A stretch of DNA of 64,000 nt from Mycolicibacterium phlei (GTDB taxonomy: Bacteria; Actinomycetota; Actinomycetes; Mycobacteriales; Mycobacteriaceae): assembly GCF_001583415.1 (NCBI RefSeq), contig NZ_CP014475.1:124001-188000 (forward strand), given 5' to 3'. The translations under genes and the position numbers were made by a program. Within the stretch, counting starts at the first letter, position 1. The number at the start of each line of letters is the position of its first letter. Shown in pieces: positions 17,627 through 28,154 of this stretch. The notes below the pieces were generated by a model. It searched no databases and was not told where the DNA came from. It saw only the letters and a program-made list of their open reading frames with translations.

Positions 17627-18008
17627 CGCGACCGGGTACGGAGCGCCGATGCGAGTCGAAAAGCCTTGGCGCACCGAGAGATCTGATCCGGGTAACGTGC
17701 GCGACCCGGACACCGGACGCGGCGCCGGCCGCGACGGCCGGTGTAGCAGCACCGCATCGGGCCGGCCGCGGGCGGCAGACCGGGTGCACGCGGATTCTTA
17801 AGAATCTGACTAGGGATTGCGCAAAGTTGCCGCAGCGCGGTTATCCCAGCTCCGACGCATTTGTCGCGACAACAGCAAAGAAGTTGCGGGGACGGTCAAA
17901 AATGTGATCAATGTCGCCTCGCGCGCCGACGGGCGCGAATCGCGTCAAATGTCTACAGTGGCAAGGGAATTCACAAGCGCCTTATCGCGGGGCGTGCGAT
18001 GTACGTCC

Positions 18009-18048
18009 AGGCGAGCCTACGCCAACTTAGGCTCGCCTAAGTTGGCGT
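18009..18048. repeat. Two overlapping, mutually exclusive inverted repeats upstream of gltB
   Basis: Repeat A: AGGCGAGCCTA (18009-18019), 8-base loop, TAGGCTCGCCT (18028-18038). Repeat B: ACGCCAACTTAGGC (18019-18032), two bases, GCCTAAGTTGGCGT (18035-18048). Both are perfect and share 18019-18038, so in RNA only one can form. In DNA, repeat B presents TTAGG and CCTAA half-sites like DtxR/IdeR-family boxes but with shorter spacing than the 19-base iron box. Function is unknown. Confidence 0.75.
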
Positions 18049-18220
18049 GTGACCCAATCTTTGTCATATCGTTTTCTCCACTTGAGGCAAGTGGAATAAA
18101 GGCCGGCGTTCGATGCTGCACGAAGGCACTCCATAGCCGGAATGGCCGGATCGGCGAGCAGCCGCGGTCCTCGGCTGTCAGGCAGAAGCCTCCTAGACGT
18201 GTGAAAAAGGGTAGGTGGGA

Positions 18221-21200
18221 ATGACGCCCAGAACTCAAGGGCTGTACAACCCCGCGTTCGAGCACGATGCGTGCGGCGTGGCCATGGTGGCTGATATGCA
18301 CGGCCGCCGGAGCCGGGACATCGTCGACAAGGCCATCACCGCGCTGGTGAACCTGGAGCACCGCGGCGCCCAGGGCGCCGAGCCCAACACCGGCGACGGG
18401 GCGGGCATCCTCATCCAGGTTCCCGACGAGTTCCTGCGCGCCGTTGTGGACTTCGACCTGCCCGAGGCGGGCAGCTACGCCACCGGCATCGCGTTCCTGC
18501 CGCAGTCGTCCAAGGACGCCGCGGCCGCGTGCGAGGCGGTCGAGAAGATCGCCGAGGCCGAGGGCCTGGAGGTGCTCGGCTGGCGCGACGTCCCGATCGA
18601 CGACTCGGCGATCGGCGCGCTGGCCCGCGACGCCATGCCGACCTTCCGGCAGCTGTTCCTCGGCGGCGCCTCGGGGATGGACCTCGAGCGTCGCGCCTAC
18701 GTGGTGCGCAAGCGCGCCGAACACGAGCTCGGCACCAAGGGCCCGGGCCAGGACGGGCCGGGTCGCGAGACTGTCTACTTCCCAAGCCTTTCCGGTCAGA
18801 CCTTCGTCTACAAGGGCATGCTGACCACCCCGCAGCTCAAGGCGTTCTACCTCGACCTGCAGGACGACCGGCTCAAGAGCGCGCTTGGCATCGTGCACTC
18901 GCGGTTCTCGACCAACACGTTCCCGTCATGGCCGCTGGCGCATCCGTTCCGGCGCATCGCGCACAACGGTGAGATCAACACCGTCACCGGCAACGAGAAC
19001 TGGATGCGCGCGCGTGAGGCGCTGATCAAGACCGACCTGTTCGGCGGCACCGACCTGGAGAAGGTCACGCCGATCTGCACGCCCGGCGCGTCGGACACCG
19101 CCCGCTTCGACGAGGTGCTGGAACTGCTGCACCTGGGCGGGCGCAGCCTGCCGCACGCGGTGCTGATGATGATTCCCGAGGCGTGGGAGCGCAACGAGAA
19201 CATGGACCCCGCCCGGCGGGCGTTCTACCAGTACCACGCCTCGCTGATGGAGCCGTGGGACGGCCCGGCGTCGATGACGTTCACCGACGGCACCGTGATC
19301 GGCGCGGTGCTCGACCGCAACGGCCTGCGCCCGTCGCGGATCTGGGTCACCAAGGACGGCCTGGTCGTGATGGCGTCGGAGGCCGGCGTGCTCGACCTCG
19401 ACCCGTCGACCGTCGTCAAGCGGATGCGTCTGCAGCCGGGCCGCATGTTCCTGGTCGACACGTCCAAGGGCCGCATCGTCGAGGACGAGGAGATCAAGGC
19501 CGAGCTGGCCGCCGCGCACCCCTACCAGGAGTGGCTGGACCAGGGCCTGTTCCAACTCGACGAACTGCCGCCGGGTGACTACGTGCGGATGCCGCACCAC
19601 CGCGTGGTGCTGCGCCAGCAGATCTTCGGCTACACCTCCGAGGAGCTCAACCTGCTGGTCGCGCCGATGGCGCGCACCGGTGCCGAGCCGATCGGCTCGA
19701 TGGGCACCGACACCCCGATCGCGGTGCTCTCGCAGCGTCCGCGGATGCTCTACGACTACTTCCAGCAGCTGTTCGCGCAGGTGACCAACCCGCCGCTGGA
19801 CGCCATCCGCGAAGAGGTGGTGACCAGCCTGCAGGGCACCGTCGGCCCCGAGGGCGACCTACTCAACCCGGGTCCGGACTCGTGCCGCCAGATCGTGCTG
19901 CCGCAGCCGATCCTGCGGAACGCCGAGCTGTCCAAGCTGATCTGCGTCGACCCCGACCACGAGATCCGCGGCCACAAGCACGGGATGCGCGCCGCGGTCA
20001 TCCGCTGCCTGTTCCCGGTCAACCGCGGCGGCCAGGGTCTCAAGGAGGCCCTCGACAACGTGCGGGCCAAGGTGTCGGAGGCCATCCGCGACGGCGCCCG
20101 CATCATCGTGCTGTCCGACCGCGAGTCCAACGAGTCGCTGGCGCCGATCCCGTCGCTGCTGTCGGTGGCGGCCGTGCACCACCACCTCGTGCGCGAGCGC
20201 ACCCGCACCAAGGTGGGGCTGGTCGTCGAGACCGGCGACGCCCGCGAGGTGCACCACATGGCCTGCCTCGTCGGCTTCGGTGCCGCCGCGATCAACCCGT
20301 ACATGGCGTTCGAGTCGATCGAGGACATGGTCGACCGCGGCATCATCACCGGCATCACGAGCGACCAGGCCAAGGCCAACTACGTCAAGGCCGCGGGCAA
20401 GGGCGTGCTGAAGGTGATGTCGAAGATGGGCATCTCCACGCTGGCGTCCTACACCGGTGCCCAGCTGTTCCAGGCAATCGGCATCGACCAGCACGTCCTC
20501 GACGAGTACTTCACCGGGCTGACCTGCCCGGTGGGTGGCATCGACCTCGACGACATCGCCAGCGACGTCGCGGCCCGCCACTCGCTGGCCTACCTGGACC
20601 GGCCCGAGGAGTGGGCGCACCGCGAACTTCCGGTCGGCGGTGAGTACCAGTGGCGCCGTGAGGGTGAGTACCACCTGTTCAACCCGGACACGGTGTTCAA
20701 GCTGCAGCACTCCACCCGCACCGGGCAGTACGAGATCTTCAAGGAGTACACCCGCCTGGTCGACGACCAGAGCGAGCGGATGGCGTCGCTGCGCGGCCTG
20801 CTGAAGTTCAAAGAGGGTGTGCGCCCGCCGGTTCCGATCGAAGAGGTGGAGCCGGCCAGCGAGATCGTCAAGCGCTTCTCCACCGGTGCGATGAGCTACG
20901 GCTCGATCTCCGCCGAGGCGCACGAGACGCTGGCGATCGCGATGAACCGCCTTGGCGCCCGGTCGAACTCGGGCGAGGGTGGCGAGCACGTCAGCCGCTT
21001 CGAGCCCGACGAGAACGGCGACTGGCGGCGCAGCGCGATCAAGCAGGTGGCGTCCGGCCGCTTCGGTGTCACCAGCCACTACCTGACCAACTGCACCGAC
21101 ATCCAGATCAAGATGGCCCAGGGTGCGAAACCCGGTGAGGGCGGCCAGCTTCCGGGCGGCAAGGTCTACCCGTGGGTGGCCGAGGTGCGGCACTCGACGC

Positions 21201-22810
21201 CGGGTGTCGGCCTGATCTCGCCGCCGCCGCACCACGACATCTACTCGATCGAGGATCTGGCGCAGCTGATCCACGACCTGAAGAACGCCAACCCGCAGGC
21301 CCGGATCCACGTCAAGCTGGTGTCGGAGAACGGTGTCGGCACCGTCGCCGCCGGCGTCTCCAAGGCGCACGCCGACGTGGTGCTGATCTCCGGCCACGAC
21401 GGCGGCACCGGCGCCTCGCCGCTGACGTCGCTCAAGCACGCGGGCGCACCGTGGGAGCTCGGCCTGGCCGAGACGCAGCAGACGCTGCTGCTCAACGGTC
21501 TTCGCGACCGCATCGTGGTCCAGGTCGACGGCCAGCTCAAGACCGGCCGCGACGTGGTGATCGCCGCGCTGCTGGGCGCCGAGGAGTTCGGCTTCGCGAC
21601 CGCCCCGCTGGTGGTGTCGGGCTGCATCATGATGCGGGTCTGCCACCTCGACACCTGCCCGGTGGGTGTGGCGACGCAGAACCCCGAGCTGCGCAAGCGG
21701 TTCGCCGGCAAGCCGGAGTTCGTGGAGAACTTCTTCATGTTCATCGCCGAAGAGGTCCGCGAGTACATGGCCAAGCTCGGCTTCCGCACCGTCAACGAGA
21801 TGGTCGGCCAGGTCGGCGCGCTGGACACCACGCAGGCCGCCGAGCACTGGAAGGCCCACAAGCTGGATCTGGCGCCGGTGCTGCACGAGCCCGACTCGGC
21901 GTTCATGAACCAGGACCTGTACTGCAGCTCCCGGCAGGACCACGGGCTGGACAAGGCCCTGGACCAGCAGCTGATCGCGCAGTGCCGCGAGGCGCTCGAC
22001 CACGGCACCCCGGTCCGGTTCACCACGACGATCACCAACGTCAACCGCACCGTCGGCACGATGCTCGGCCACGAGGTCACCAAAGCCTATGGCGGCCAGG
22101 GACTTCCGGACGGCACCATCGACATCACGTTCGACGGTTCGGCCGGGAACAGCTTCGGAGCGTTCGTGCCCCGCGGTATCACGCTGCGGGTGTACGGCGA
22201 CGCGAACGACTATGTCGGCAAGGGTCTGTCGGGCGGCCGCATCGTGGTGCGCCCGTCGGACAACGCACCCGCCGACTACGTCGCCGAGGACAACATCATC
22301 GCCGGCAACGTGATCCTGTTCGGTGCGACCAGCGGTGAGGCGTTCATCCGCGGTCAGGTCGGCGAACGCTTCGCGGTCCGCAACTCCGGCGCCCATGCGG
22401 TGGTCGAGGGTGTCGGCGACCACGGTTGCGAGTACATGACCGGCGGCCGGGTGGTCATCCTCGGGCCGACGGGACGCAACTTCGCCGCGGGCATGTCCGG
22501 CGGTATCGCGTATGTCTACGACCCGGCGGGCGCGCTGCCGGGCAACCTCAACGACGAGATGGTGGAACTCGAAGCCCTCAGCGATGAGGACACCGAGTGG
22601 CTGCGTGGCATGATTGCTGCCCACGTGGACGCCACTGATTCCGCTGTCGGACAGCGGATCCTGAATGAGTGGGACAACAACGTGAAGCACTTCACCAAGG
22701 TGATGCCCCGCGACTACAAGCGGGTGCTGGAGGCGATCGCGGAGGCCGAACAGCGCGGTGCCGACGAAAAGGGAATTGCCGAGGCGATCATGGCGGCCGC
22801 CGGTGGCTGA
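18221..22810 (+). CDS. gltB: Glutamate synthase (NADPH) large subunit
   Basis: A 1529-residue GOGAT alpha subunit from ATG 18221 (ribosome site GGTAGGTGGGA). Residues 1-17 are a propeptide; Cys18 in '[11 protein letters not shown]' is the expected N-terminal nucleophile of the class II glutamine amidotransferase domain (to about residue 410). The central and FMN synthase domains follow, with '[32 protein letters not shown]' and '[20 protein letters not shown]'. The 3Fe-4S cluster ligands are the Cys residues of '[15 protein letters not shown]'. The C-terminal beta-helix domain contains '[27 protein letters not shown]'. With GltD it makes two glutamates from glutamine and 2-oxoglutarate. Its stop overlaps the gltD start by 8 bases. 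Confidence 0.98.
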   Translation: MTPRTQGLYNPAFEHDACGVAMVADMHGRRSRDIVDKAITALVNLEHRGAQGAEPNTGDGAGILIQVPDEFLRAVVDFDLPEAGSYATGIAFLPQSSKDAAAACEAVEKIAEAEGLEVLGWRDVPIDDSAIGALARDAMPTFRQLFLGGASGMDLERRAYVVRKRAEHELGTKGPGQDGPGRETVYFPSLSGQTFVYKGMLTTPQLKAFYLDLQDDRLKSALGIVHSRFSTNTFPSWPLAHPFRRIAHNGEINTVTGNENWMRAREALIKTDLFGGTDLEKVTPICTPGASDTARFDEVLELLHLGGRSLPHAVLMMIPEAWERNENMDPARRAFYQYHASLMEPWDGPASMTFTDGTVIGAVLDRNGLRPSRIWVTKDGLVVMASEAGVLDLDPSTVVKRMRLQPGRMFLVDTSKGRIVEDEEIKAELAAAHPYQEWLDQGLFQLDELPPGDYVRMPHHRVVLRQQIFGYTSEELNLLVAPMARTGAEPIGSMGTDTPIAVLSQRPRMLYDYFQQLFAQVTNPPLDAIREEVVTSLQGTVGPEGDLLNPGPDSCRQIVLPQPILRNAELSKLICVDPDHEIRGHKHGMRAAVIRCLFPVNRGGQGLKEALDNVRAKVSEAIRDGARIIVLSDRESNESLAPIPSLLSVAAVHHHLVRERTRTKVGLVVETGDAREVHHMACLVGFGAAAINPYMAFESIEDMVDRGIITGITSDQAKANYVKAAGKGVLKVMSKMGISTLASYTGAQLFQAIGIDQHVLDEYFTGLTCPVGGIDLDDIASDVAARHSLAYLDRPEEWAHRELPVGGEYQWRREGEYHLFNPDTVFKLQHSTRTGQYEIFKEYTRLVDDQSERMASLRGLLKFKEGVRPPVPIEEVEPASEIVKRFSTGAMSYGSISAEAHETLAIAMNRLGARSNSGEGGEHVSRFEPDENGDWRRSAIKQVASGRFGVTSHYLTNCTDIQIKMAQGAKPGEGGQLPGGKVYPWVAEVRHSTPGVGLISPPPHHDIYSIEDLAQLIHDLKNANPQARIHVKLVSENGVGTVAAGVSKAHADVVLISGHDGGTGASPLTSLKHAGAPWELGLAETQQTLLLNGLRDRIVVQVDGQLKTGRDVVIAALLGAEEFGFATAPLVVSGCIMMRVCHLDTCPVGVATQNPELRKRFAGKPEFVENFFMFIAEEVREYMAKLGFRTVNEMVGQVGALDTTQAAEHWKAHKLDLAPVLHEPDSAFMNQDLYCSSRQDHGLDKALDQQLIAQCREALDHGTPVRFTTTITNVNRTVGTMLGHEVTKAYGGQGLPDGTIDITFDGSAGNSFGAFVPRGITLRVYGDANDYVGKGLSGGRIVVRPSDNAPADYVAEDNIIAGNVILFGATSGEAFIRGQVGERFAVRNSGAHAVVEGVGDHGCEYMTGGRVVILGPTGRNFAAGMSGGIAYVYDPAGALPGNLNDEMVELEALSDEDTEWLRGMIAAHVDATDSAVGQRILNEWDNNVKHFTKVMPRDYKRVLEAIAEAEQRGADEKGIAEAIMAAAGG

Positions 22811-24269
22811 TCCCCGCGGTTTCCTCAAGCACACCAAGCGCGAGACCCCGCAGCGGCGGCCGGTCCCCCTGCGCTTGAAGGACTGGAAAGAGGTCTACGA
22901 GGACTTCTCCCACGACACGCTGCAGGTCCAGGCCACCCGGTGCATGGACTGCGGGATCCCGTTCTGCCACAACGGTTGTCCGCTGGGCAACCTGATCCCG
23001 GAGTGGAACGACCTGGTCCGCACCGGCCGCTGGCGCGACGCCATCGAGCGGCTGCACGCGACCAACAACTTCCCGGAGTTCACCGGCCGGCTGTGCCCCG
23101 CCCCGTGTGAGGGCTCCTGCGTGCTCGGCATCAACCAGGATCCGGTCACCATCAAGCAGGTCGAGGTCGAGATCATCGACAACGCCTTCGCCGAGGGCTG
23201 GGTGGTGCCCAAGCCGCCGACGGTCAAGACCGGCAAGAAGGTCGCCGTCGTCGGGTCCGGCCCCGCCGGGCTGGCCGCCGCGCAGCAGCTGACCCGCGCC
23301 GGGCACACGGTGACGGTGTTCGAGCGCGACGACCGCATCGGCGGCCTGCTGCGCTACGGCATCCCCGAGTTCAAGATGGAGAAGCGCCACATCGACCGTC
23401 GCCTCGAGCAGATGGCGGCCGAGGGCACCGAGTTCCGCACCGGCGTGAACGTCGGCGTCGACATCACCGCGCGCCAGCTGCGGCAGGACTTCGACGCGGT
23501 GGTGCTGGCCGGCGGCGCGACCGTGCGTCGTGACCTGCCGATCCCGGGCCGCGAACTCGACGGCATCCACCAGGCGATGGAGTACCTGCCGCTGGCCAAC
23601 CGGGTGCAGCTCGGCGACCCGATCACCGACGCGGACGGTCAGCCGCCGATCACGGCCAAGGGCAAGAAGGTCGTCATCATCGGCGGTGGCGACACCGGCG
23701 CCGACTGCCTGGGCACCGCGCACCGCCAGGGCGCGGTCAGCGTGCACCAGTTCGAGATCATGCCGCGCCCGCCGGAGACCCGCGCCGAGTCCACCCCGTG
23801 GCCGGTGTACCCGCTGATGTACCGGGTCACCTCCGCACACGAGGAGGGCGGCGAACGCGTCTACTCGGTCAACACCGAGGAGTTCATCGGCCGCGACGGC
23901 AAGGTCGTCGGGTTGCGGGCCCACGAGGTCCGGATGAACAACGGCAAGTTCGAGAAGGTCGAGGGTTCGGACTTCGAGATGGAGGCGGACCTGGTGCTGC
24001 TCGCGATGGGCTTCACCGGCGCGCAGCGTGAGGGCCTGCTGACCGACCTGGCCGTCGAGATCAACGAGCGCGGAAACGTCGCCCGCGACGCGGACTTCCA
24101 GACCACGGTGCCCGGCGTGTTCGTCGCCGGCGACATGGGCCGCGGCCAGTCGCTGATCGTGTGGGCCATCGCCGAGGGCCGCGCCGCGGCCGCCGGTGTG
24201 GACCGCTACCTGATGGGCCGCTCGGCGCTGCCCGCGCCGATCAAGCCGACGGCGGTTCCGCAGCGCTGA
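22803..24269 (+). CDS. gltD: Glutamate synthase (NADPH) small subunit
   Basis: A 488-residue beta subunit from GTG 22803, overlapping gltB. N-terminal 4Fe-4S ligands occur in '[17 protein letters not shown]' and 'CPAPCEGSC'. The FAD motif '[12 protein letters not shown]'-type ('[17 protein letters not shown]') is near residue 155 and the NADPH motif '[15 protein letters not shown]' near residue 290; '[26 protein letters not shown]' closes the FAD site. It feeds electrons from NADPH to GltB. Its last 29 bases overlap the 3' end of the convergent PrsW gene. Confidence 0.98.
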   Translation: MADPRGFLKHTKRETPQRRPVPLRLKDWKEVYEDFSHDTLQVQATRCMDCGIPFCHNGCPLGNLIPEWNDLVRTGRWRDAIERLHATNNFPEFTGRLCPAPCEGSCVLGINQDPVTIKQVEVEIIDNAFAEGWVVPKPPTVKTGKKVAVVGSGPAGLAAAQQLTRAGHTVTVFERDDRIGGLLRYGIPEFKMEKRHIDRRLEQMAAEGTEFRTGVNVGVDITARQLRQDFDAVVLAGGATVRRDLPIPGRELDGIHQAMEYLPLANRVQLGDPITDADGQPPITAKGKKVVIIGGGDTGADCLGTAHRQGAVSVHQFEIMPRPPETRAESTPWPVYPLMYRVTSAHEEGGERVYSVNTEEFIGRDGKVVGLRAHEVRMNNGKFEKVEGSDFEMEADLVLLAMGFTGAQREGLLTDLAVEINERGNVARDADFQTTVPGVFVAGDMGRGQSLIVWAIAEGRAAAAGVDRYLMGRSALPAPIKPTAVPQR

Positions 24270-25344
24270 ACCCGGCCTGGATCGCGTCCAGCGCCGCGTT
24301 CTGCCGGGCCCGGACCGCCGCGGCGGCGTCGCGTCCGCCGGTGCGTCGCGCCTGCCTGCGCAGCGCCCGGCGGGTCCTGCGGGTGGGCAGCGAGTCCAGC
24401 ACGTCGGCGTAGGCCGCCAACGTGCCCCCGCGTGCGGCCTCGCCGATCCGCTCGGCCACCCACCGGCGTTCGGTGCGCAGCAGCAGGAGCGCCGGCACCA
24501 GGAACACCGCCAGGTTCACCAGCACCTTGAGCAGCAGCAGTGCCGCGGCGGCCTCGTTCCCCGGAACCGGGGCGTCCCAGAGGAAGTGCATGAACCAGGC
24601 GGCGACGACCAGGGCGGCGGCGGTCGCCCAGCGGCGCGATCGGGACCACTCGCCGGCGAACGACGGCAGCACCAGCAGCACCGCGACGCCCGCCAGCCCC
24701 GTGTAGGCCCAGTGCGCCGGAACCGCGGTGAGAATACGGACGATCAGGTTCGCGCCGGCGCCGACGACGTCGGAGTCCAGGCTGTCGAGCGCCTCACCGC
24801 TGGCGTACGCGAGATCCTCGACGATGTCGAAACCGAACCCGACGAACATGCCGACCAGCAGGGCGTGCGACACCCGGGTGCACACCGTCGCGCACAACAC
24901 CAGCACGACCGCGGCGCACGCCGCCTTGGCCGACTCCTCGATGACCGGCGCGGTGAGTGCGGCCTGCCACCGCGCGAGCACGTCGGGCGGCAGGACACGC
25001 GCCCACACCTCACCGAGCGCGGCATTGCCCGCCATGGCCAGTGCCACCGCCGCGGTGCCTCCCAGAGCCGTTGCGGCGACAAGGATCTGAGGGTGGCGGC
25101 GCATGCTGCGATAGGGATCGAAGCGCAGCATCAGCCACACCAGGAACGTGGCGAACGCCAGCCACGCCGGCGCGAGTGCGATCTGCGCGGACAGCGACTC
25201 GTGGAAGACGGTGCCGTCGGCCGACAGCAGGAACGCGGTGCCCAGGGCCACCGCGCCGACGTACACCCAGAACACCGCCGACCCGGGTCGGTACACCACC
25301 GCGGGAGGCGTTGCGAGGACCGGCTTTTCGATTGTCGTGCTCAT
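24241..25344 (-). CDS. PrsW-family intramembrane metalloprotease
   Basis: A 367-residue membrane protein with about eight hydrophobic segments between residues 25 and 295 and a long basic/Ala C-terminal tail. PrsW-type motifs are present in order: 'VIEESAKAACAA' (EExxK), 'GFGFDIVEDLAYA' (FxxxEdxxY), 'VPAHWAYTGLAG' (H) and 'WFMHFLWDAP' (HxxxD). These residues bind zinc in PrsW, which starts anti-sigma factor cleavage in Bacillus; the substrate here is unknown. The ATG overlaps the stop of the secreted-protein gene upstream (ATGA), so the pair is an operon. Confidence 0.88.
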   Translation of the reverse strand: MSTTIEKPVLATPPAVVYRPGSAVFWVYVGAVALGTAFLLSADGTVFHESLSAQIALAPAWLAFATFLVWLMLRFDPYRSMRRHPQILVAATALGGTAAVALAMAGNAALGEVWARVLPPDVLARWQAALTAPVIEESAKAACAAVVLVLCATVCTRVSHALLVGMFVGFGFDIVEDLAYASGEALDSLDSDVVGAGANLIVRILTAVPAHWAYTGLAGVAVLLVLPSFAGEWSRSRRWATAAALVVAAWFMHFLWDAPVPGNEAAAALLLLKVLVNLAVFLVPALLLLRTERRWVAERIGEAARGGTLAAYADVLDSLPTRRTRRALRRQARRTGGRDAAAAVRARQNAALDAIQAGFSAAEPPSA

Positions 25345-25886
25345 CGCTGGTCCCGGGTGATCGGCTCGACCAGCTTGGCGATCGGCAGCGCCGGGTCATC
25401 GGGGCTGCCCAGCGCCAGCACCGACACGACGACGTCGTCGTCGGCGAGGAAAGCGCAACTGCCGGTGACGTTCTCGCTGACCGCCACGCAGGTGGTGCCG
25501 GACAGGGCGCCGTCGGCGGTGCTGATCGTGCCGCCGTCGAGTGCGGTGCTGATCCCGCGGACGCGGTCGGCGCGCATGAGTCGCTGGGCCACCGCCTGCG
25601 GGTCACGGTCGCCGCGGTCGAAGATCCGGACCAGCACGACGCTGTCGCCGTCGCGCAGCACCGCCTGGTTGCCGCGGTCGGAGATCCGCCAGCCGGCCGG
25701 CGGCCGGAGCACGATCGCGTTGCCTGCGTCGGTGGCGATGTCGACGACGTCGGTGGCGCCGGCGTTGTCCCGTTGCGGTTCGGGCAGCACCGCGTTCGCG
25801 ACGGTGGGCAGGCCGGGGACCGCCAGCAGGGCGAGGGTCAACGCCGCTGCGGCCCGGCGTTGAGTCAACGCCCGCAGTATCTTCAT
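25341..25886 (-). CDS. Putative secreted protein, partner of the PrsW-like protease
   Basis: A 181-residue protein from ATG 25886. The N-terminus has a signal peptide (MKILRALTQRR, then an Ala/Leu core, 'TVANA' as likely cleavage site). The mature part includes 'AIVLRPPAGWRISDRGNQAVLRDGDSVVLVRIFDRG' and a late 'GTTCVAV...GSCAFLADDDVVVSVLALGSP' with two Cys that could pair. No family recognised. It is translationally coupled to the PrsW-like gene downstream, which suggests that it is a substrate, partner or modulator at the membrane; this is inference. Confidence 0.8.
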   Translation of the reverse strand: MKILRALTQRRAAAALTLALLAVPGLPTVANAVLPEPQRDNAGATDVVDIATDAGNAIVLRPPAGWRISDRGNQAVLRDGDSVVLVRIFDRGDRDPQAVAQRLMRADRVRGISTALDGGTISTADGALSGTTCVAVSENVTGSCAFLADDDVVVSVLALGSPDDPALPIAKLVEPITRDQR

Positions 25887-25982
25887 TCGCGTCAATATAG
25901 AGGTACCGCTTTGCCTCTGGTGATCGAGGGCGCGTAGCCGCGGCGTGTCGCCGTCGCATCGTCGTGGTTCGGTCACACACTG

Positions 25983-26831
25983 TTGGCTACTTTGCTGCCG
26001 CGTTCACGAAGTCAGCTGCGCCAATCCGCCGTGGGGTCCGGGGTGACCCGACGGCAGTTCGTCGTGGCCCTGTCGGTGGTGACGGCGGCCGCGATCGGGG
26101 TCAGCCGCTGGGGTGGGGACGACCGGCCCGAGGTGGCCGAGGTGGCGGCCGAGGTGCCCGAGCCGGCGTCGTCGCCCGGGCTGCTGCCGCCGCCCCCGCG
26201 GTCGGCGCGGATCCCGGTGCCCGGCGGTGTGCTCAGCAGTCTGCCGGGCGAGGATCTGCTGGCGCTGACCGTGGATGACGGGGTGGACAGCGAGGTGGTG
26301 CGGGCCTACACCCAACTTGCCAAGGACACCGGCCTGCGGCTGACCTACTTCGTCAACGGCATCTACCGCTCCTGGACCGATCACACCGACCTGTTGCGAC
26401 CTCTGGTCGACGACGGGCAGATCCAGCTGGCCAACCACACGTGGTCGCATCCGGACCTGACCCGGCTGCCGCTGGCCGACGTCGCCGAGGAGTTCCGCCG
26501 CAACCACGAATTCCTGTGGAAGACATACGGAGTCGACGCCCGGCCGTACTACCGGCCGCCGTACGGCGCACACAACGAGCACGTCGACAAGCTGGCGGGC
26601 GAGCTCGGCTACACCACCACCACGCTGTGGTCGGGTGACCTGCAGGACCATCTGAGGATCTCCGCCGAGGAGGTCGCCCGCAACGCCGAGCGCTACTTCA
26701 CCGCGCAGACGATCGTGATCGGTCACCTCAACCACGACCCGGTCACGCACGTCTACGGCTACCTGGTCGAGTTGATCCGCGAACGCGGGCTGCGCACCGT
26801 CACGCTCGACGACGTGTACCTGCGGCCCTGA
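25983..26831 (+). CDS. Polysaccharide deacetylase (NodB, CE4), Tat-type signal
   Basis: NodB motifs are clear: 'LALTVDDGVDSEVV' (catalytic Asp and metal Asp; TxDDG), 'QLANHTWSHPDLTRL' (HxxxH metal ligands), 'RPYYRPPYGAHNEHV' and 'IVIGHLNHD'. It should deacetylate an N-acetylated glycan in the envelope. The N-terminus carries 'TRRQFVVALSVVTAAAIGVS', a twin-arginine-like signal. TTG 25983 gives 282 residues; GTG 26031 or GTG 26043 would start nearer the RR motif and are equally credible, none having a strong ribosome site. It is divergent from the secreted-protein/PrsW operon. Confidence 0.88.
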   Translation: MATLLPRSRSQLRQSAVGSGVTRRQFVVALSVVTAAAIGVSRWGGDDRPEVAEVAAEVPEPASSPGLLPPPPRSARIPVPGGVLSSLPGEDLLALTVDDGVDSEVVRAYTQLAKDTGLRLTYFVNGIYRSWTDHTDLLRPLVDDGQIQLANHTWSHPDLTRLPLADVAEEFRRNHEFLWKTYGVDARPYYRPPYGAHNEHVDKLAGELGYTTTTLWSGDLQDHLRISAEEVARNAERYFTAQTIVIGHLNHDPVTHVYGYLVELIRERGLRTVTLDDVYLRP

Positions 26832-27061
26832 TCCCGTTTGTGAAACCGCCGACGCGAAACGGCCGCAAACCGTCGTCAGATGCACAAATGGGCCAAGTCA
26901 GGAACCTCATCTGTCACTCTAGTAACAGTAAAAACATCTGATTATTTTCCGGCGCGTCGCCTGAAGTTTGCCTGGCGACGGGTGTGTAATGACTTCACCA
27001 GGGGTGCTGCGGTAACGTGGGCCCACGGTCAGCAATCGGAAACGACGCAGGAGTTAGTTCC

Positions 27062-27202
27062 GTGTACCTCAACCTGCTCTCACGGTCACGGGTGAGCCGA
27101 ATCGCCTGGTCACTGTTCCGCCATCCGATCAAGAGCCGCGAATTCCCGGCCCGGGCCGAACGTCTCGTCACGCCGGCCGACCTTCGGTTGTACGGCATCT
27201 AG
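27062..27202 (+). CDS. Small basic protein of 46 aa, unknown function
   Basis: GTG 27062 is preceded by CAGGAG at an 8-base spacing and encodes 46 residues beginning MYLNLLSRSRVSRIAWSLF and ending 'TPADLRLYGI'. The protein is strongly basic and amphipathic. The upstream 180 bases are A/T-richer than average and look promoter-like, and a nested hairpin follows the stop immediately. These signals, rather than homology, support it as a real gene. No function can be assigned. Confidence 0.6.
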   Translation: MYLNLLSRSRVSRIAWSLFRHPIKSREFPARAERLVTPADLRLYGI

Positions 27203-27247
27203 CGAATAACTGGCAGGCCGCGACGCGTTTCCGGTCGCGGATTCGCT
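27201..27247. terminator. Nested bidirectional hairpin between convergent genes
   Basis: Outer arms AGCGAAT (27201-27207) and ATTCGCT (27241-27247), inner arms CCGCGAC (27218-27224) and GTCGCGG (27234-27240). It separates the 46-aa gene from the convergent F420-type oxidoreductase and overlaps both stops. No long T run is present. Confidence 0.6.
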
Positions 27248-28085
27248 ACGTGGCGCGGGTGATGGCCTTCGCGAGCGGCTCCAGCACCGCCGGGTCGTGC
27301 GGCGGCGGCAGATAGAAGATCGCCAGATCGAGCCCCTGCTCGCCGAGCGCCAGCGCCTCGTCGACGGCCTTGGCGTAATCCAGTTCCTCGTCCAGCCGCA
27401 CGTGCGCGGACAGCATGATCTCCTTGGGATCGCGGCCGATGTCGGCGCAGTGCGCGGCCAGCACATCACGCTTCCGCGCGAACTCCTCGGGTGTGCCGCC
27501 GACGAAGTTCCAGTGCTGGGCGTACTTCGCGGTGATCCGCAGGGTGCGCTTCTCCCCGCTGCCGCCGATGCAGATCGGCGGGTGCGGCTGCTGCGGTCCC
27601 TTCGGCTCGTTGCGGGCGTCGGTGAGTTGGTAGTACTTGCCCTGGAAGGTGGTGGTCTCCTGGCTCAACAGGCTGGTGAGCACCTCGCAGGCCTCCTCGA
27701 AGCGGTCGAAACGCTCCTTGATCGAACCCAACTCGATGCCGTAGGCGCCCGACTCCTCCTCGTTCCAGCCCGCCCCGATCCCCAGCTCGAGCCGGCCGTT
27801 GGAGACGATGTCCAGCGCCGAGGCCATGTTGGCCAGCACCGCCGGGTGCCGGTAGTGGATGCCGGTGACCAGCACGCCGACCCGTAGCCGTTTGGTCGCC
27901 TGGGCCAGCGCGGTCAGCGTCACCCAGCCCTCCAGGCACGGGCCGGTCGGGTCGGAGAAGATCGGGTAGAAATGGTCGAACGTCCAGCCGGACTCGAAGA
28001 CCTCGATCTCGTCGGCGGCCTGCCAGACGGCCAGCATGTCCGACCACGTCGTGTTCTGCGGTGATGTCTTGAAGGCGAATCTCAC
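27246..28085 (-). CDS. LLM class (F420-dependent type) oxidoreductase
   Basis: A 279-residue TIM-barrel flavin/F420 enzyme from GTG 28085: 'VFESGWTFDHFYPIFSDPTGPCLEGWVTLTALAQATKRLRVGVLVTGIHYRHPAVLANMASALDIVSNGRLELGIGAGWNEEES' covers the first half of the barrel, and 'PPICIGGSGEKRTLRITAKYAQHWN' the second. The motif set is that of mycobacterial F420-dependent luciferase-like oxidoreductases of the 'probable F420' subfamilies. The substrate is unknown; cofactor assignment is by family resemblance. Confidence 0.88.
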   Translation of the reverse strand: MRFAFKTSPQNTTWSDMLAVWQAADEIEVFESGWTFDHFYPIFSDPTGPCLEGWVTLTALAQATKRLRVGVLVTGIHYRHPAVLANMASALDIVSNGRLELGIGAGWNEEESGAYGIELGSIKERFDRFEEACEVLTSLLSQETTTFQGKYYQLTDARNEPKGPQQPHPPICIGGSGEKRTLRITAKYAQHWNFVGGTPEEFARKRDVLAAHCADIGRDPKEIMLSAHVRLDEELDYAKAVDEALALGEQGLDLAIFYLPPPHDPAVLEPLAKAITRAT

Positions 28086-28154
28086 TGCCCCGAGGCTAGT
28101 CCGAAAACCTGGACATGCACTGTGAGCGAAGAACCAGTCGGCCCCGCCCGGTCC

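Larger units (their letters stand above)
17578..18220. other. 643-base intergenic/leader region ahead of gltB
   Basis: No convincing gene lies here. It contains the palindrome at 17612-17626, an A/T-richer part from about 17780, two overlapping inverted repeats at 18009-18048, a CCACTTG-AGG-CAAGTGG hairpin at 18078-18094 and a CAGCCG...CGGCTG hairpin near 18160, before the gltB ribosome site GGTAGGTGGGA. The structures are arranged as expected for a long regulated 5' untranslated region. Confidence 0.6.

Noticed and set aside
17817..18224. 135-codon frame ahead of gltB
   Set aside because: It runs through the overlapping inverted repeats, has no ribosome site and its composition does not look coding.
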